Shown one piece after another: positions 18,566 to 27,296 of a stretch of DNA of 64,000 bases (position 1 is its first letter; every line of letters begins with the position of its first letter). Origin of the DNA: an uncultured Mailhella sp. (lineage in GTDB: Bacteria > Desulfobacterota > Desulfovibrionia > Desulfovibrionales > Desulfovibrionaceae); assembly GCA_944322635.1 (NCBI GenBank), contig CALUPL010000111.1:1-64000 (forward strand). Direction: 5' to 3'. A model generated the notes under the pieces. It was not told the origin of the DNA, did not search any database, and saw nothing but the letters and a program-made list of their open reading frames with translations. The position numbers and the translations under genes are program-made.

Positions 18566-19765
18566 ATGAAACAGACGATAGGCATACGCTTCAGCCGGTA
18601 CGGACAGGTGCTCGCCTGCCTGCACGACACGGGGGACGAGGCTCCCCTCGCCGTGGGCGACAGCGCCATGGTCATGACGGAACGCGGCCTGAACTGCGGC
18701 CAGGTGGTCTGGCAGAGACCCTGGCAGGAAGACATGGAACGCGTGCTCAAGGCGGCAAACGTGGCCGTGCAGAGCATGAGCGGCCAGGAGACCGAAGACG
18801 GCGAACAGGGCGCCGAAACGTCCTCGCCCATGCCCTCGGCACGGCGCGCCACGGAAGAGGAAAAACTCGCGGCCCAGGACAACGCCGTACTCTCCAGGGA
18901 AGCCTATCAGTTCTGCCGCCGCTGCATTGCCGACCGCAGACTCGACATGAAGCTCGTGGACGTGGAAATTCTTTTCGACCGCAGCAAAATGGTGTTCTTC
19001 TTCACCGCGCCCACGCGCATCGACTTCCGCGATCTCGTGAAGGATCTCGTCCGCCAGTACCGCACCCGCATAGAACTGCGTCAGATAGGCGTGCGCCACG
19101 AAACGCAGATGCTCGGAGCTCTCGGCAACTGCGGCATGGTGTGCTGCTGCCGCCGCTACCTGCACAAGTTCGCGCCCGTGACCATAAAAATGGCCAAGGA
19201 ACAGAATCTCTTTCTCAATCCGGCAAAAATTTCCGGCATCTGCGGCAGGCTGCTGTGCTGTCTGAGCTACGAGCAGGAAAACTACGACGCCTTCCACAGA
19301 AGCTGTCCGCGCCTCGGCAAGCGTTATCAGACCTCCGAAGGCCCCATGCGCGTGCTGCGCAGCAACATGTTCCGCAATTCCGTGGTGGTGCTGCCCGACG
19401 GCGGCCAGGAAACGGAAATGAGTCTCGAAGACTGGCAGGCTCTCAAGCCCACCCGTACCGAAGGCCCCTCCTCCCCTTCCGCCAAGGAACAGAAGACGCA
19501 GGCGGCAAGCGGCATGATGGTGGTTTCCGCCGCACCGGAAACTCTCGACGACGATCTTGCGGAACTCGACCCCGGAGAAGAGGCCGCCGCGCCCGTTTCC
19601 CACGAACCGAGCATGATGAACTCCGAAGAGGCCACGCACCGCCGCAAACGCCCGCATCACCATCAGGAAGCGCACGACAAAAACCGTCGCCCCCGCCCGA
19701 TGCGCGAACCGAAAAGCCCTTCCGACTCGCCGGACGCCGTCTCCCCCGAACAGGAGAAAAACTGA
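18566..19765 (+). CDS. ricT: PSP1-domain protein RicT (YaaT)
   Basis: 399 residues. The PSP1 core includes the Cys-rich segments CGMVCCCRRYL and CGRLLCCLSYE, which in Bacillus RicT help ligate an Fe-S cluster in the RicAFT complex that affects RNA processing. No RicA or RicF partner is nearby. The last 100 residues are low-complexity, Pro/Ser-rich and basic (KRPHHHQEAH). The start at 18566 (MKQTIGIRFSRYGQ) is chosen by homology; the ribosome-binding site is weak. Genes for metG and ricT are neighbours in many delta-proteobacterial genomes. Confidence 0.85.
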   Translation: MKQTIGIRFSRYGQVLACLHDTGDEAPLAVGDSAMVMTERGLNCGQVVWQRPWQEDMERVLKAANVAVQSMSGQETEDGEQGAETSSPMPSARRATEEEKLAAQDNAVLSREAYQFCRRCIADRRLDMKLVDVEILFDRSKMVFFFTAPTRIDFRDLVKDLVRQYRTRIELRQIGVRHETQMLGALGNCGMVCCCRRYLHKFAPVTIKMAKEQNLFLNPAKISGICGRLLCCLSYEQENYDAFHRSCPRLGKRYQTSEGPMRVLRSNMFRNSVVVLPDGGQETEMSLEDWQALKPTRTEGPSSPSAKEQKTQAASGMMVVSAAPETLDDDLAELDPGEEAAAPVSHEPSMMNSEEATHRRKRPHHHQEAHDKNRRPRPMREPKSPSDSPDAVSPEQEKN

Positions 19766-19873
19766 CGGACGCACCGCACGATCGTCCCCCTCTTTCCCTC
19801 GGAGCGTCATGAAGTTCCTTCTTCCGCTCCGGCAGATCGACAAAGAATCAACGCCCTTTCCTCAGGAGTTGTC

Positions 19874-21826
19874 GTGAAAACCTACTACATCACAACGCCC
19901 ATCTACTATGTCAACGCGCGTCCTCACCTCGGTCACGCGTATTCCACCATTGTGGCCGACACGCTCAAAAGATTCCATAAAATGCTCGGCGAAGACGCCC
20001 GGATGCAGACCGGCACCGACGAACACGGCGACAAGATAGTCAAGGCCGCCACCGCCGCAGGCGTGACGCCGCAGGCCTTCGTGGACGACATTTCCAGCGT
20101 GTTCCGCAACCTGTGGCCCAAGCTCGGCATTGAAAACGACGGATTCATCCGCACCACCGATCCCGACCACATGAAGGCCGTACAGGTGCTTCTCCAGCGT
20201 CTCTACGACAAGGGCGACATCTACTTCGGCGAATACGGCGGTCACTACTGCTACGGCTGCGAACGCTTCTACACCGAAAAGGAACTGGAAAACGGCCTCT
20301 GCCCCCAGCACCTGACCAAGCCCGAATACATCAGCGAGAAGAACTACTTCTTCAAGATGTCCAAATATCAGGACGCGCTGCGCCAGTACATTCTCGATCA
20401 TCCCGACTTCATCCGTCCCGAACGCTACCGCAACGAGGCGCTTGCCATGCTCGAAGGCGGCGTGCTGGAAGATCTTTGCATCTCCCGCCCCAAGTCCCGC
20501 CTCACCTGGGGCATCGAGCTGCCCTTCGACAAGGACTACGTGAGCTACGTGTGGTTCGACGCCCTGGCCAACTACATCACGGCGCTCGGCTGGCCCGACA
20601 ATGAAAACGACGAGTCCGGCAACTACAGAAAATACTGGCCCGGCGAACATCTTGTGGCCAAGGACATTCTGAAGCCCCACGGCATTTTCTGGCCCACCAT
20701 GCTCATGGCCGCAGGCCTGCCCCTCTACAAGCATCTCAACGTGCACGGCTACTGGCTCGTCAAGGACACCAAGATGTCCAAGTCGCTCGGCAACGTGGTC
20801 GATCCGCTCAAGGCCGCCGAGCACTTCGGTCTCGACGCCTTCCGCTATTTCCTGCTGCGTGAAATGAACTTCGGCTCCGACGCCTCCTATTCTCCCGAAG
20901 CCATCATCACCCGCGTGAACGCCGATCTCGCCAACGATCTCGGCAACCTGTTCAGCCGCGTGCTTTCCATGAACGCCAAGTACTTCGAAAGCAGAATTCC
21001 CGCCCTCGGCAATCAGCTCGAGGCCGACGACATTCTTTCCGAAACCACGGACAACGCCGCGGCCAACTTCGTGCAGCTCTTCGGTGAACTGCGCTTCTCC
21101 CAGGCCCTCGACGCGCTGTGGACCGCCATTCGCGCCATGAACAAGTACGTGGACGAACAGGCTCCCTGGACTCTCGCCAAGAACGGCGACACCGAACGGC
21201 TCTCCACCGTCATCCGCACGCTGCTGGAAAACATGTACAAGGTGGCCTACCTCATCTGGCCCGTCATGCCCGCCTCCTCCGCCACCATGCAGGCCCAGCT
21301 CGGCCGCCCGCAGGGACCGCTTTCCGAAGCCGCCCTGAATGACGTGCTCCATTACAGAATGCATCTTCGCACCGGTCTTGAAATAGCCTCTTCCTCCAAC
21401 CTCTTCCCCCGCCTGGAAATGGAAAAGGAAGAAGCCCCCGCCAAGCCCAAAAAGGAAAAGAAGGCTCCTGCCCCCAAGGCGGCTCCCGCAGAATCCGGCC
21501 CCAAGGCTCCCATCGAATTTGCCGACTTCCAGAAGCTCGACCTGCGCGTGGGCACCATTCTTGCAGCCGAACAGCATCCCAACGCCGACAAGCTGCTGCG
21601 CTTCGACGTGGACCTCGGCGAAGAAAAGCCCCGGCAGATCGTCTCCGGCATTGCCGCCCACTTCAAGCCCGAAGACCTCGTGGGCAGAAAAGTCGTGGTG
21701 GTGGCCAATCTGCCGCCCCGCAAGCTGCGCGGCCTTGAATCGCAGGGCATGATTCTCACCGCCGAATTCGACGGAGGCCTCTCCCTGCTCACGGCCGAAG
21801 CGCCGAGCGGCTCCTCCATTGCCTGA
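19874..21826 (+). CDS. metG: Methionyl-tRNA synthetase
   Basis: 650 residues. HIGH-like motif PHLGHAYST, zinc knuckle CYGCERFYTEKELENGLC and KMSKS loop DTKMSKSLGN. A Lys/Ala/Pro linker leads to a C-terminal tRNA-binding (EMAP-like) domain starting FADFQKLDLRVGTI. The start codon is GTG at 19874, preceded by CAGGAG. The protein charges tRNA-Met in the cytoplasm. Confidence 0.97.
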   Translation: MKTYYITTPIYYVNARPHLGHAYSTIVADTLKRFHKMLGEDARMQTGTDEHGDKIVKAATAAGVTPQAFVDDISSVFRNLWPKLGIENDGFIRTTDPDHMKAVQVLLQRLYDKGDIYFGEYGGHYCYGCERFYTEKELENGLCPQHLTKPEYISEKNYFFKMSKYQDALRQYILDHPDFIRPERYRNEALAMLEGGVLEDLCISRPKSRLTWGIELPFDKDYVSYVWFDALANYITALGWPDNENDESGNYRKYWPGEHLVAKDILKPHGIFWPTMLMAAGLPLYKHLNVHGYWLVKDTKMSKSLGNVVDPLKAAEHFGLDAFRYFLLREMNFGSDASYSPEAIITRVNADLANDLGNLFSRVLSMNAKYFESRIPALGNQLEADDILSETTDNAAANFVQLFGELRFSQALDALWTAIRAMNKYVDEQAPWTLAKNGDTERLSTVIRTLLENMYKVAYLIWPVMPASSATMQAQLGRPQGPLSEAALNDVLHYRMHLRTGLEIASSSNLFPRLEMEKEEAPAKPKKEKKAPAPKAAPAESGPKAPIEFADFQKLDLRVGTILAAEQHPNADKLLRFDVDLGEEKPRQIVSGIAAHFKPEDLVGRKVVVVANLPPRKLRGLESQGMILTAEFDGGLSLLTAEAPSGSSIA

Positions 21827-21849
21827 TTTTGACGCTCCATAATACGCAG

Positions 21850-21882
21850 AAGGCGTCGTTCCAGCGGAACGGCGCCTTTTTT
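21850..21882 (+). terminator. Terminator of metG
   Basis: A 13-bp stem (21850-21862 with 21866-21878, one G-T), 3-base loop and a T6 tail. Confidence 0.92.
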
Positions 21883-22054
21883 GCACCCTTTTTCCGGTCT
21901 GCTTCCCTCTCCCGGCCCCGCCGCGGAAAACGCTGCAAAATGCGCGGAACGCGCCGTTCCCCAGGCCGTTTTCAAGAAACGTTTCGTGGGCTTTCCGCTC
22001 CCTGCGCCGGAGAGCAGAGAGTCTTTCATGCCGCTCAAACGGAAAAAAGGCACG

Positions 22055-22084
22055 AAAAAAGGCGGAAGAGCTCACCCTTCCGCC
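22055..22084 (-). terminator. Terminator of the DsrE-like gene
   Basis: An 8-bp stem (22061-22068 with 22077-22084), followed on the minus strand by a T6 run. Confidence 0.8.
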
Positions 22085-22111
22085 CGCAGACGACTTACCG
22101 GAAAACCGGAA

Positions 22112-22525
22112 CTACACCTTCATGTAGGCAAAGCCGGAGTTCTGCAGCTGCACGAGATCGAGCGTGGCGGAAGGCACCACTTCCACGAACGACCAGAGCA
22201 TGTCCTTTTCCACATGATAGGAGTTCATGGCGCACTGGCCTACGTGAATCTTGAGACCGTTGGCCACGGCGTTCTGAGCCTTGCCCAGAAGTTCGGTGTT
22301 CTCCTTCACGAGCTGCTGCACGGCAGGGCCGTTGACGACCATGACGAGCTTGAAGGTTTCCGGCTCTTCCAGCGCCATGAATCCGGCCTTGGCGGCAATG
22401 TCCTGAGGGGAAATCTTATGGCGCTTGAGCAGCGCTTCCTTCTTGTAGTTGGCGGCCTGACTGAACGCCAGGCTGAACACGTTGGGGTCGTTGGTGTTCA
22501 CATGGATGACCAGATCAAACTTCAT
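22112..22525 (-). CDS. DsrE-family protein (COG1416-like)
   Basis: A 137-residue small alpha/beta protein. The pattern KLVMVVNGPAVQQL ... GLKIHVGQCAMNS ... PSATLDLVQLQNSGFAYMKV fits DsrE/F-like intracellular sulfur-relay relatives. The single Cys in VGQC corresponds to the position used as sulfur carrier in some members; whether it works so here is not shown. The start has AAGGAG 6 bases upstream. It is a single-gene transcript, convergent with metG. Confidence 0.75.
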   Translation of the reverse strand: MKFDLVIHVNTNDPNVFSLAFSQAANYKKEALLKRHKISPQDIAAKAGFMALEEPETFKLVMVVNGPAVQQLVKENTELLGKAQNAVANGLKIHVGQCAMNSYHVEKDMLWSFVEVVPSATLDLVQLQNSGFAYMKV

Positions 22526-23126
22526 GACAATCTCCTTGAACCAGTGCTGTTTCAGTCCGTGGCCGGCGTCGCGCGCCGGAAGGCCGGGTCAACGAAGGCC
22601 GGAACCGTACCGCACCCTTGAAGCACAAGGGGCACTCAAAAAGAATTTCATCGGCGCAGCCTTCTGTCAATCCATTTTTCATGCCCGGCTTCGTCGGAAA
22701 CAAAAATCTCCGCTTTTTCCGATGCCGGGAAAAGCCTCCCGGCTCGTTCGGGAGGCTTTCGGCCCCTCTCATGGGGCCTTTAATTCGTACCGAACGCTTC
22801 TATTCGGCACAATGTCCAAAAATACGCAAGGAATAAAACAAAAAAGTATCAAAATGAGCAGGTTGACAATATGCCTTCACAGGAGCAAGGTTCAACACCT
22901 ACTCCGTCGCAGGGAATTGCGGTTCTCCCTGCGCGAAGCGGCAGAGGCAGGACGCTTCTGCCCGGACCTTCGCGGCGAGAAAGGCTCGCCCGCATCTTCG
23001 GCAGTCCCGTCCCGTTCCGTTTTTCCCCGAACGGAACGATATTGTTTTCTCCGCGGCCGCAGAGCGTCGCGGACAAGCCAGCCCTTTGGAGAGGGCACTG
23101 GAGGACCGGCGAAAGCCGGAACTGTT
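22526..23126. other. 600-bp region upstream of cstA with several hairpins
   Basis: No convincing gene. It contains a perfect 11-bp hairpin at 22731-22759 (flanked by AAA/TTT, terminator-like in both directions), a 9-bp hairpin at 23013-23038 and a small GAAA-loop hairpin at 23106-23119 just before cstA. I could not match it to a known riboswitch class. Confidence 0.5.
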
Positions 23127-23129
23127 ATG
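23100..23129 (+). promoter_or_regulatory. Ribosome-binding site separated from the cstA start by a hairpin
   Basis: GGAGGA at 23100-23105, then CCGGC-GAAA-GCCGG at 23106-23119, then 7 bases and ATG at 23127. Without the hairpin the spacing would be ideal; with it the site is 21 bases away. Folding would bring the two together. Confidence 0.6.
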
Positions 23130-24599
23130 TTTGGCACCCTTTATTTCTTCGGCTGCTGTGCACTGCTCATTGCAGGTTACGCTGTGTACGGCGCCTTTGT
23201 GGAACGTGTGTTCGGGGCCGATGCGTCCCGGAAAACTCCCGTCATGACCAAAAGGGACGGCGTGGACTTCGAACCCATGCCTCTCTGGAAGCTCTACATG
23301 AGCCAGATGATCAACATTGCCGGACTCGGTCCCGTCATCGGCACCATTCTCGGCGCCCTGTACGGCCCCGTGGCCCTGCTGTGGGTGGTCTTCGGCTCCA
23401 TTTTCGCCGGTGCGGTGCACGACTACATCGCCGGCATGATTTCCATACGGGAAGACGGCATCAGCTACCCCGAGATCATCGGCCGCAACCTTGGCTCGGG
23501 CGTACGAATTTTCATGGAATGCTTCACCGTCATCTTCATGGTCATGGTGGGAGCCACCTTCGTGCTGGCTCCGGCCGCCCTGCTGGCCAACCTGTTCCCG
23601 CATTTTCTCACCAATCTGTTCCCGTCGGCTCCCACGCTGGCGTGGAGCGTGCTCATATTCGCCTACTACTTCGTGGCAACCATCATTCCCTTTGACCGCA
23701 TCGTCAGCCGCTTCTATCCCATCGTGGGCGTGATGCTCATATTCATGGCCCTGGGACTCATTGTGGCTCTCTTTGCCAAGGGATACACCATACTGCCCAA
23801 CACGGACTTCTTCACCAACGTGCATCCGGCCCATACGCCGGTATGGCCCATTCTGTTCATCACCATCGCCTGCGGCGCCATTTCCGGCTTCCACGCCACA
23901 CAGTCCCCGCTGCGTGCCCGCTGCATGACCAATGAAAAGCAGGGCCGCCGCGTCTTCTACGGCGCCATGATCACCGAAGGCGTGCTCGGCCTCATCTGGG
24001 CCACTCTCGCGCTCTCCTTCTACCCCGACGCCGCCACCCTTTCCGCGGCCATGGGGCCCAAGGGCGCACCCACCGTGGTGGTGCAGCAGATAGCCATTAC
24101 CCTGCTCGGACCCGTGGGCGGTCTGCTCGCCATTCTCGGCGTGGTGCTTCTGCCCATCAGCACCGGCGATACGGCCTTCCGCGCCGCGCGCGGCATGCTG
24201 GCCGACCGCTTCCATATCGATCAGAAGAGCGTTGCAAAGCGCATTCTCACCGCCGTTCCCCTGTTCTGCGGCGGCGTGGCCCTCACCCTGCTCGATTTCC
24301 CCATCATCTGGAGATACTTCGGCTGGGCCAACCAGACCATGTCCTGCGTGAGCCTGTGGGCCTTCTCCGTATGGCTTGCCAGACACGGCCGTCTGCACTG
24401 GATCACCAGCGTTCCCGCCGTGTTCATGACCACGGTGTGCACGGCCTACATATGCTATGCTCCCATAGGCTTCAGCCTGTCCATGGAAACCTCCACCATC
24501 ATAGGCATCGTGGTTTCCCTCACCTGCCTCGCGCTGTTCCTGCACTTTGCAAGAACCGGCAGCCTGAGCGCCCCCAAGCCCGCGGCCTGCGTGAAGTAA
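23127..24599 (+). CDS. cstA: CstA-family carbon-starvation/pyruvate transporter
   Basis: A 490-residue membrane protein with about 13 hydrophobic segments. The conserved block from about residue 50 (MSQMINIAGLGPVIGTILG) and the motif GFHATQSPLRARCM are hallmarks of the CstA/BtsT family, which import pyruvate or peptides. Bacterial CstA is often about 700 residues; this is the shorter form common in anaerobes. The start is fixed by the family N-terminus (a membrane helix followed by VYGAFVERVFG). The unusual leader suggests translational control. Confidence 0.88.
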   Translation: MFGTLYFFGCCALLIAGYAVYGAFVERVFGADASRKTPVMTKRDGVDFEPMPLWKLYMSQMINIAGLGPVIGTILGALYGPVALLWVVFGSIFAGAVHDYIAGMISIREDGISYPEIIGRNLGSGVRIFMECFTVIFMVMVGATFVLAPAALLANLFPHFLTNLFPSAPTLAWSVLIFAYYFVATIIPFDRIVSRFYPIVGVMLIFMALGLIVALFAKGYTILPNTDFFTNVHPAHTPVWPILFITIACGAISGFHATQSPLRARCMTNEKQGRRVFYGAMITEGVLGLIWATLALSFYPDAATLSAAMGPKGAPTVVVQQIAITLLGPVGGLLAILGVVLLPISTGDTAFRAARGMLADRFHIDQKSVAKRILTAVPLFCGGVALTLLDFPIIWRYFGWANQTMSCVSLWAFSVWLARHGRLHWITSVPAVFMTTVCTAYICYAPIGFSLSMETSTIIGIVVSLTCLALFLHFARTGSLSAPKPAACVK

Positions 24600-24625
24600 G
24601 CGCATCCGCGTCAGCCTGACGACCG

Positions 24626-24665
24626 GAAGGCCCCCTCCGAAAAGTTTCGGAGGGGGCCTTCTTTC
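24626..24665 (+). terminator. Terminator of cstA
   Basis: A nearly perfect 17-bp stem (24626-24642 with 24645-24661), then TTTC. Confidence 0.92.
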
Positions 24666-24680
24666 ATGCCGGAACATCAA

Positions 24681-24709
24681 AAAAGGCCGGAAGAAAACAT
24701 CCTCCGGCC
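24681..24709 (-). terminator. Terminator of adk
   Basis: A 7-bp stem (24685-24691 with 24703-24709), followed on the minus strand by TTTTTT. Confidence 0.8.
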
Positions 24710-24743
24710 CGTGCGGAAAATTCCGCAGAAAATCACGCAGACG

Positions 24744-25415
24744 CTACTTCAGCTTGGAAAGCAGCTCTTCGCGGATGGCTTCAATGGTGCCGCTGCCGTC
24801 AAGCGTGATGTAGGTGGTTTCACCCCTGGCGGCAAGGTCCTTGAAATAGTGGGCCGCGGCAAGGGTGCCGTTCTTTTCATCGTAGTAGATGTCGTGACGC
24901 TTGTTGATGGCGGCCTCATCCTGGTCGTCGGCGCGGGTCTTCAGAGCACCGCCGCACACGCGGCACACGTCACCGTTCGGCTTGATGGCGTCGATGAAGA
25001 TGTTGTTGGGATGGTTGTTGTTGTTCACGCAGAGGCGGCGGCCCATGATGCGTTCACGGGCAACCTTGCGGGGCAGCAGGATTTCCACCACGTAGTCGAG
25101 CTTCATGCCTTCGGCCTTCAGAGCTTCGTCGAGCTTGCGGGCCTGTTCCATGTTGCGGGGGAATCCGTCCAGAAGCCAACCCTTGTTGCCCTGGCTCTTG
25201 AGAATATCCAGCACCATGGGAATGGTGATTTCATCCGGCACGAGCTCGCCCTTGTCGATGTAGGCCTTGGCCTTCTTGCCCAGTTCCGTGCCGTTGCCGA
25301 TGTGCTGGCGGAAAACGGCCCCGGATTCGATGTGCTGAATGCCGTACTTTTCCATGAGAAGGGCACCCTGCGTGCCCTTGCCGCTGCCGTTGGGGCCAAA
25401 AATCAGAATATTCAT
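24744..25415 (-). CDS. adk: Adenylate kinase with metal-binding LID
   Basis: 223 residues; interconverts ATP + AMP and 2 ADP. P-loop GPNGSGKGT at residues 7-15. The LID domain has Cys129, His135, Cys151 and Cys154, giving C-X5-H-X15-C-X2-C. This is the ligand set and numbering described for the Zn/Co/Fe adenylate kinase of Desulfovibrio gigas, unlike the common CxxC...CxxC/D set. An Asn-rich NNNN lies between the first two ligands. The start at 25415 has GAGGA upstream and begins directly at the P-loop strand. Confidence 0.95.
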   Translation of the reverse strand: MNILIFGPNGSGKGTQGALLMEKYGIQHIESGAVFRQHIGNGTELGKKAKAYIDKGELVPDEITIPMVLDILKSQGNKGWLLDGFPRNMEQARKLDEALKAEGMKLDYVVEILLPRKVARERIMGRRLCVNNNNHPNNIFIDAIKPNGDVCRVCGGALKTRADDQDEAAINKRHDIYYDEKNGTLAAAHYFKDLAARGETTYITLDGSGTIEAIREELLSKLK

Positions 25416-25476
25416 CAGAATCCTCTGGCGCTTGTGCGCGTGAACGTCCTCGGGCTCCCCGCCCTTCAGACTTCCT

Positions 25477-25501
25477 GCGTGAACGACAGACTCGTTCACG
25501 C
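25477..25501. other. Perfect hairpin in the adk leader
   Basis: A 10-bp inverted repeat (25477-25486 with 25492-25501), 5-base loop, no T run. The arm GCGTGAACG recurs at about 25437. Possible mRNA structure or operator; no partner protein is evident. Confidence 0.4.
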
Positions 25502-25630
25502 GGAGCGAAACCGTCATGCGACGTCCGCTCTCAGGTTACAAACCTCCGTCGCCGCGTCCCGCAGGACGCCGCGGCTACCCCTTCCATGCCGCTCCTCGGC
25601 GGCTCCCTCCGCAAGAACGGGAGAGAAAAT

Positions 25631-26515
25631 TCAGTTCTTCGCCCCGGACGGAAGCTCGCTTTCATCCACGATAAGGGCGCGTCCTTCATGAAATATGTCC
25701 CGGCCCCGCAGGTGATAGTCGTTCAAATACCGGAATCCCTCGCGGGCAAAGGCCTCGTGCGTGGCCTCGCGGCGTATGCCGGGGCAGTCCTCGCGGGCCA
25801 TGTCGAAGCTCACCCTGTCCACCAGATTGCCGCGGAAAAAAGGCCAGGCGCGGCATACGGCAGGACGGGCGGGATGAATTTCACAGCCTTTTCCGGCACG
25901 GAAAAACATGCAGAAACCGTCTTCCCCGCATTTCAGCACGGGCTTGCCGCCCATGTTTTCGGTATAGCGCGCAAGCACCTCTTCGGCCGGAAGACGGAAG
26001 TACGCGCACAGACGGGGCAGATCGCGCGGGCCCACCACAATGCCGCCGCGCCCTTCGCAGCACTTGCCGCAGCGCGTGCAGGAAAACGTTTCGGTGACAT
26101 CGTCGAAAAGAGCGGCATGCACGGTTTCCAGGCAGCGGTCTTCCACCACCTTCACGCCGGCTGCGGCCATGAGTTCGCCCGCCTCAGGACAGCGTATGCC
26201 TTCCTGCATCCAGAAAATCATGGGCAGGCGGGGGAGCGTGAGCGTTTCGCGGGCATGCGCCGCGCAGTACTGCGGCGCGCGGAAAAGGCAGATGATGTCC
26301 GGATCGAAGCCTATGGACGGAAGTTCCGTGATGCTGTGCACCGTGGGAATGCCCCACGCCTGACGGCGGACGGGATGCACGGGCTGAACGTTGAAACCGG
26401 CATTGAGCAGATAGCGCCCCACATGATCCACGGGCGAACCGGGCTTGTCCTTGGCTCCTATGATGGCAATGTTTCCGGCCCGGGCCAGAAGGGACCGCAT
26501 GTCGTCGAACAGCAT
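25631..26515 (-). CDS. CoA-binding domain fused to YkgJ-type Cys-cluster domain
   Basis: 294 residues. About 1-130 form a Rossmann-like CoA-binding domain (IAIIGAKDKPGSPVDHVGRYL, then PVHPVRRQAWGIP). About 140-270 form a YkgJ-type zinc/iron-chelating domain with TRCGKCCEGRGG, CMFF and CEIHPARPAVCRAWPF. Both families normally occur as separate small proteins of unknown role. The start at 26515 has GGAG at good spacing; an ATG seven codons upstream lacks one. It lies between trmH and adk but has its own upstream terminator. Confidence 0.8.
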   Translation of the reverse strand: MLFDDMRSLLARAGNIAIIGAKDKPGSPVDHVGRYLLNAGFNVQPVHPVRRQAWGIPTVHSITELPSIGFDPDIICLFRAPQYCAAHARETLTLPRLPMIFWMQEGIRCPEAGELMAAAGVKVVEDRCLETVHAALFDDVTETFSCTRCGKCCEGRGGIVVGPRDLPRLCAYFRLPAEEVLARYTENMGGKPVLKCGEDGFCMFFRAGKGCEIHPARPAVCRAWPFFRGNLVDRVSFDMAREDCPGIRREATHEAFAREGFRYLNDYHLRGRDIFHEGRALIVDESELPSGAKN

Positions 26516-26627
26516 GAAAACTCCGCTGAAAGGCATTCGTCACAAAACGAACATATTCTATCCCGCGCCAGCTGCGTTGGCAATGGCCTGCGGAAGGAAA
26601 AGCGTCGGAAAAAAACGCGCAGGCATG

Positions 26628-26659
26628 AAAAAGCCCGCTTCCGCAGTGCAGACGCGGGC
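26628..26659 (-). terminator. Terminator of the asnS-trmH operon
   Basis: A 6-bp stem (26633-26638 with 26654-26659), then a T5 run on the minus strand. A further 12-bp hairpin at 26667-26699, nearer the trmH stop, probably strengthens it. Confidence 0.7.
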
Positions 26660-26705
26660 ATGTGCCGCGCGAGAGGGGAAAGAAGGTCCCCTCCCGCGCG
26701 TTTTT

Positions 26706-27296
26706 CTACGCCTTTTCCAGCCAGGCGTTCAGGCGCGTTTCATATTCCTCGTCGGTCCAGAGCCGATGCTCGTACATGCCCGCCACGGCGCGCTGACGAG
26801 AGGCTTCGGCCAGCATGAGGGCCGAGGCCACGGACACGTTGAAGCTCTGCACCATGCCGTACATGGGAATATAGACTTCTCCGTCCACCAGCGGCACCAG
26901 TTCCGGGGAAACGCCGGAATGCTCGTTGCCCATGATGATGGCCGTGGGCTTTGTGAAGTCGTAGTCGGCAAGGGGGCGGGAGGCGGGCGAACAGCTCGTG
27001 GCAAGCACCTGCATGTTCTGGGCCCGCAGGGCCGCCATGAGTTCCTCTTTATTGGAATGACGCACGGTGTTCACCCATTTGAAGGCCGAGGCCGAAGTTT
27101 TGCGGCTGAGCTGAGGGAAGGCACACTGCGTATAGTAAAGGTGCACTTCCGGCACGCCGAAGGCATCGCAGCTGCGGTAGATGGCCGACACGTTGTGAGG
27201 GTCCCACACATTGTCCATGACAAGGGTGAGCCCTTTCTGACGCTGCGAAAGCACCTTTTCGATCTTCGCCCTGCGGCGTTCGGTCATGACTCTCAT
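26706..27296 (-). CDS. trmH: tRNA (guanosine-2'-O-)-methyltransferase, TrmH/SpoU family
   Basis: A 196-residue SPOUT-fold methyltransferase using S-adenosylmethionine. The conserved motifs are N(V)SAIYRSCDAFGV near the N-terminus, IIMGNEHSGVS and IPMYGMVQSFNVSVASALM in the knot. The short length and motif set fit TrmH, which methylates G18 of tRNA. The start codon overlaps the asnS stop by one base (TGATG), so the two genes are co-translated. Confidence 0.88.
   Translation of the reverse strand: MRVMTERRRAKIEKVLSQRQKGLTLVMDNVWDPHNVSAIYRSCDAFGVPEVHLYYTQCAFPQLSRKTSASAFKWVNTVRHSNKEELMAALRAQNMQVLATSCSPASRPLADYDFTKPTAIIMGNEHSGVSPELVPLVDGEVYIPMYGMVQSFNVSVASALMLAEASRQRAVAGMYEHRLWTDEEYETRLNAWLEKA

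Noticed and set aside
22860-22890. TTGACA upstream of cstA as a promoter
   Set aside because: No acceptable -10 element at 16-18 bases.
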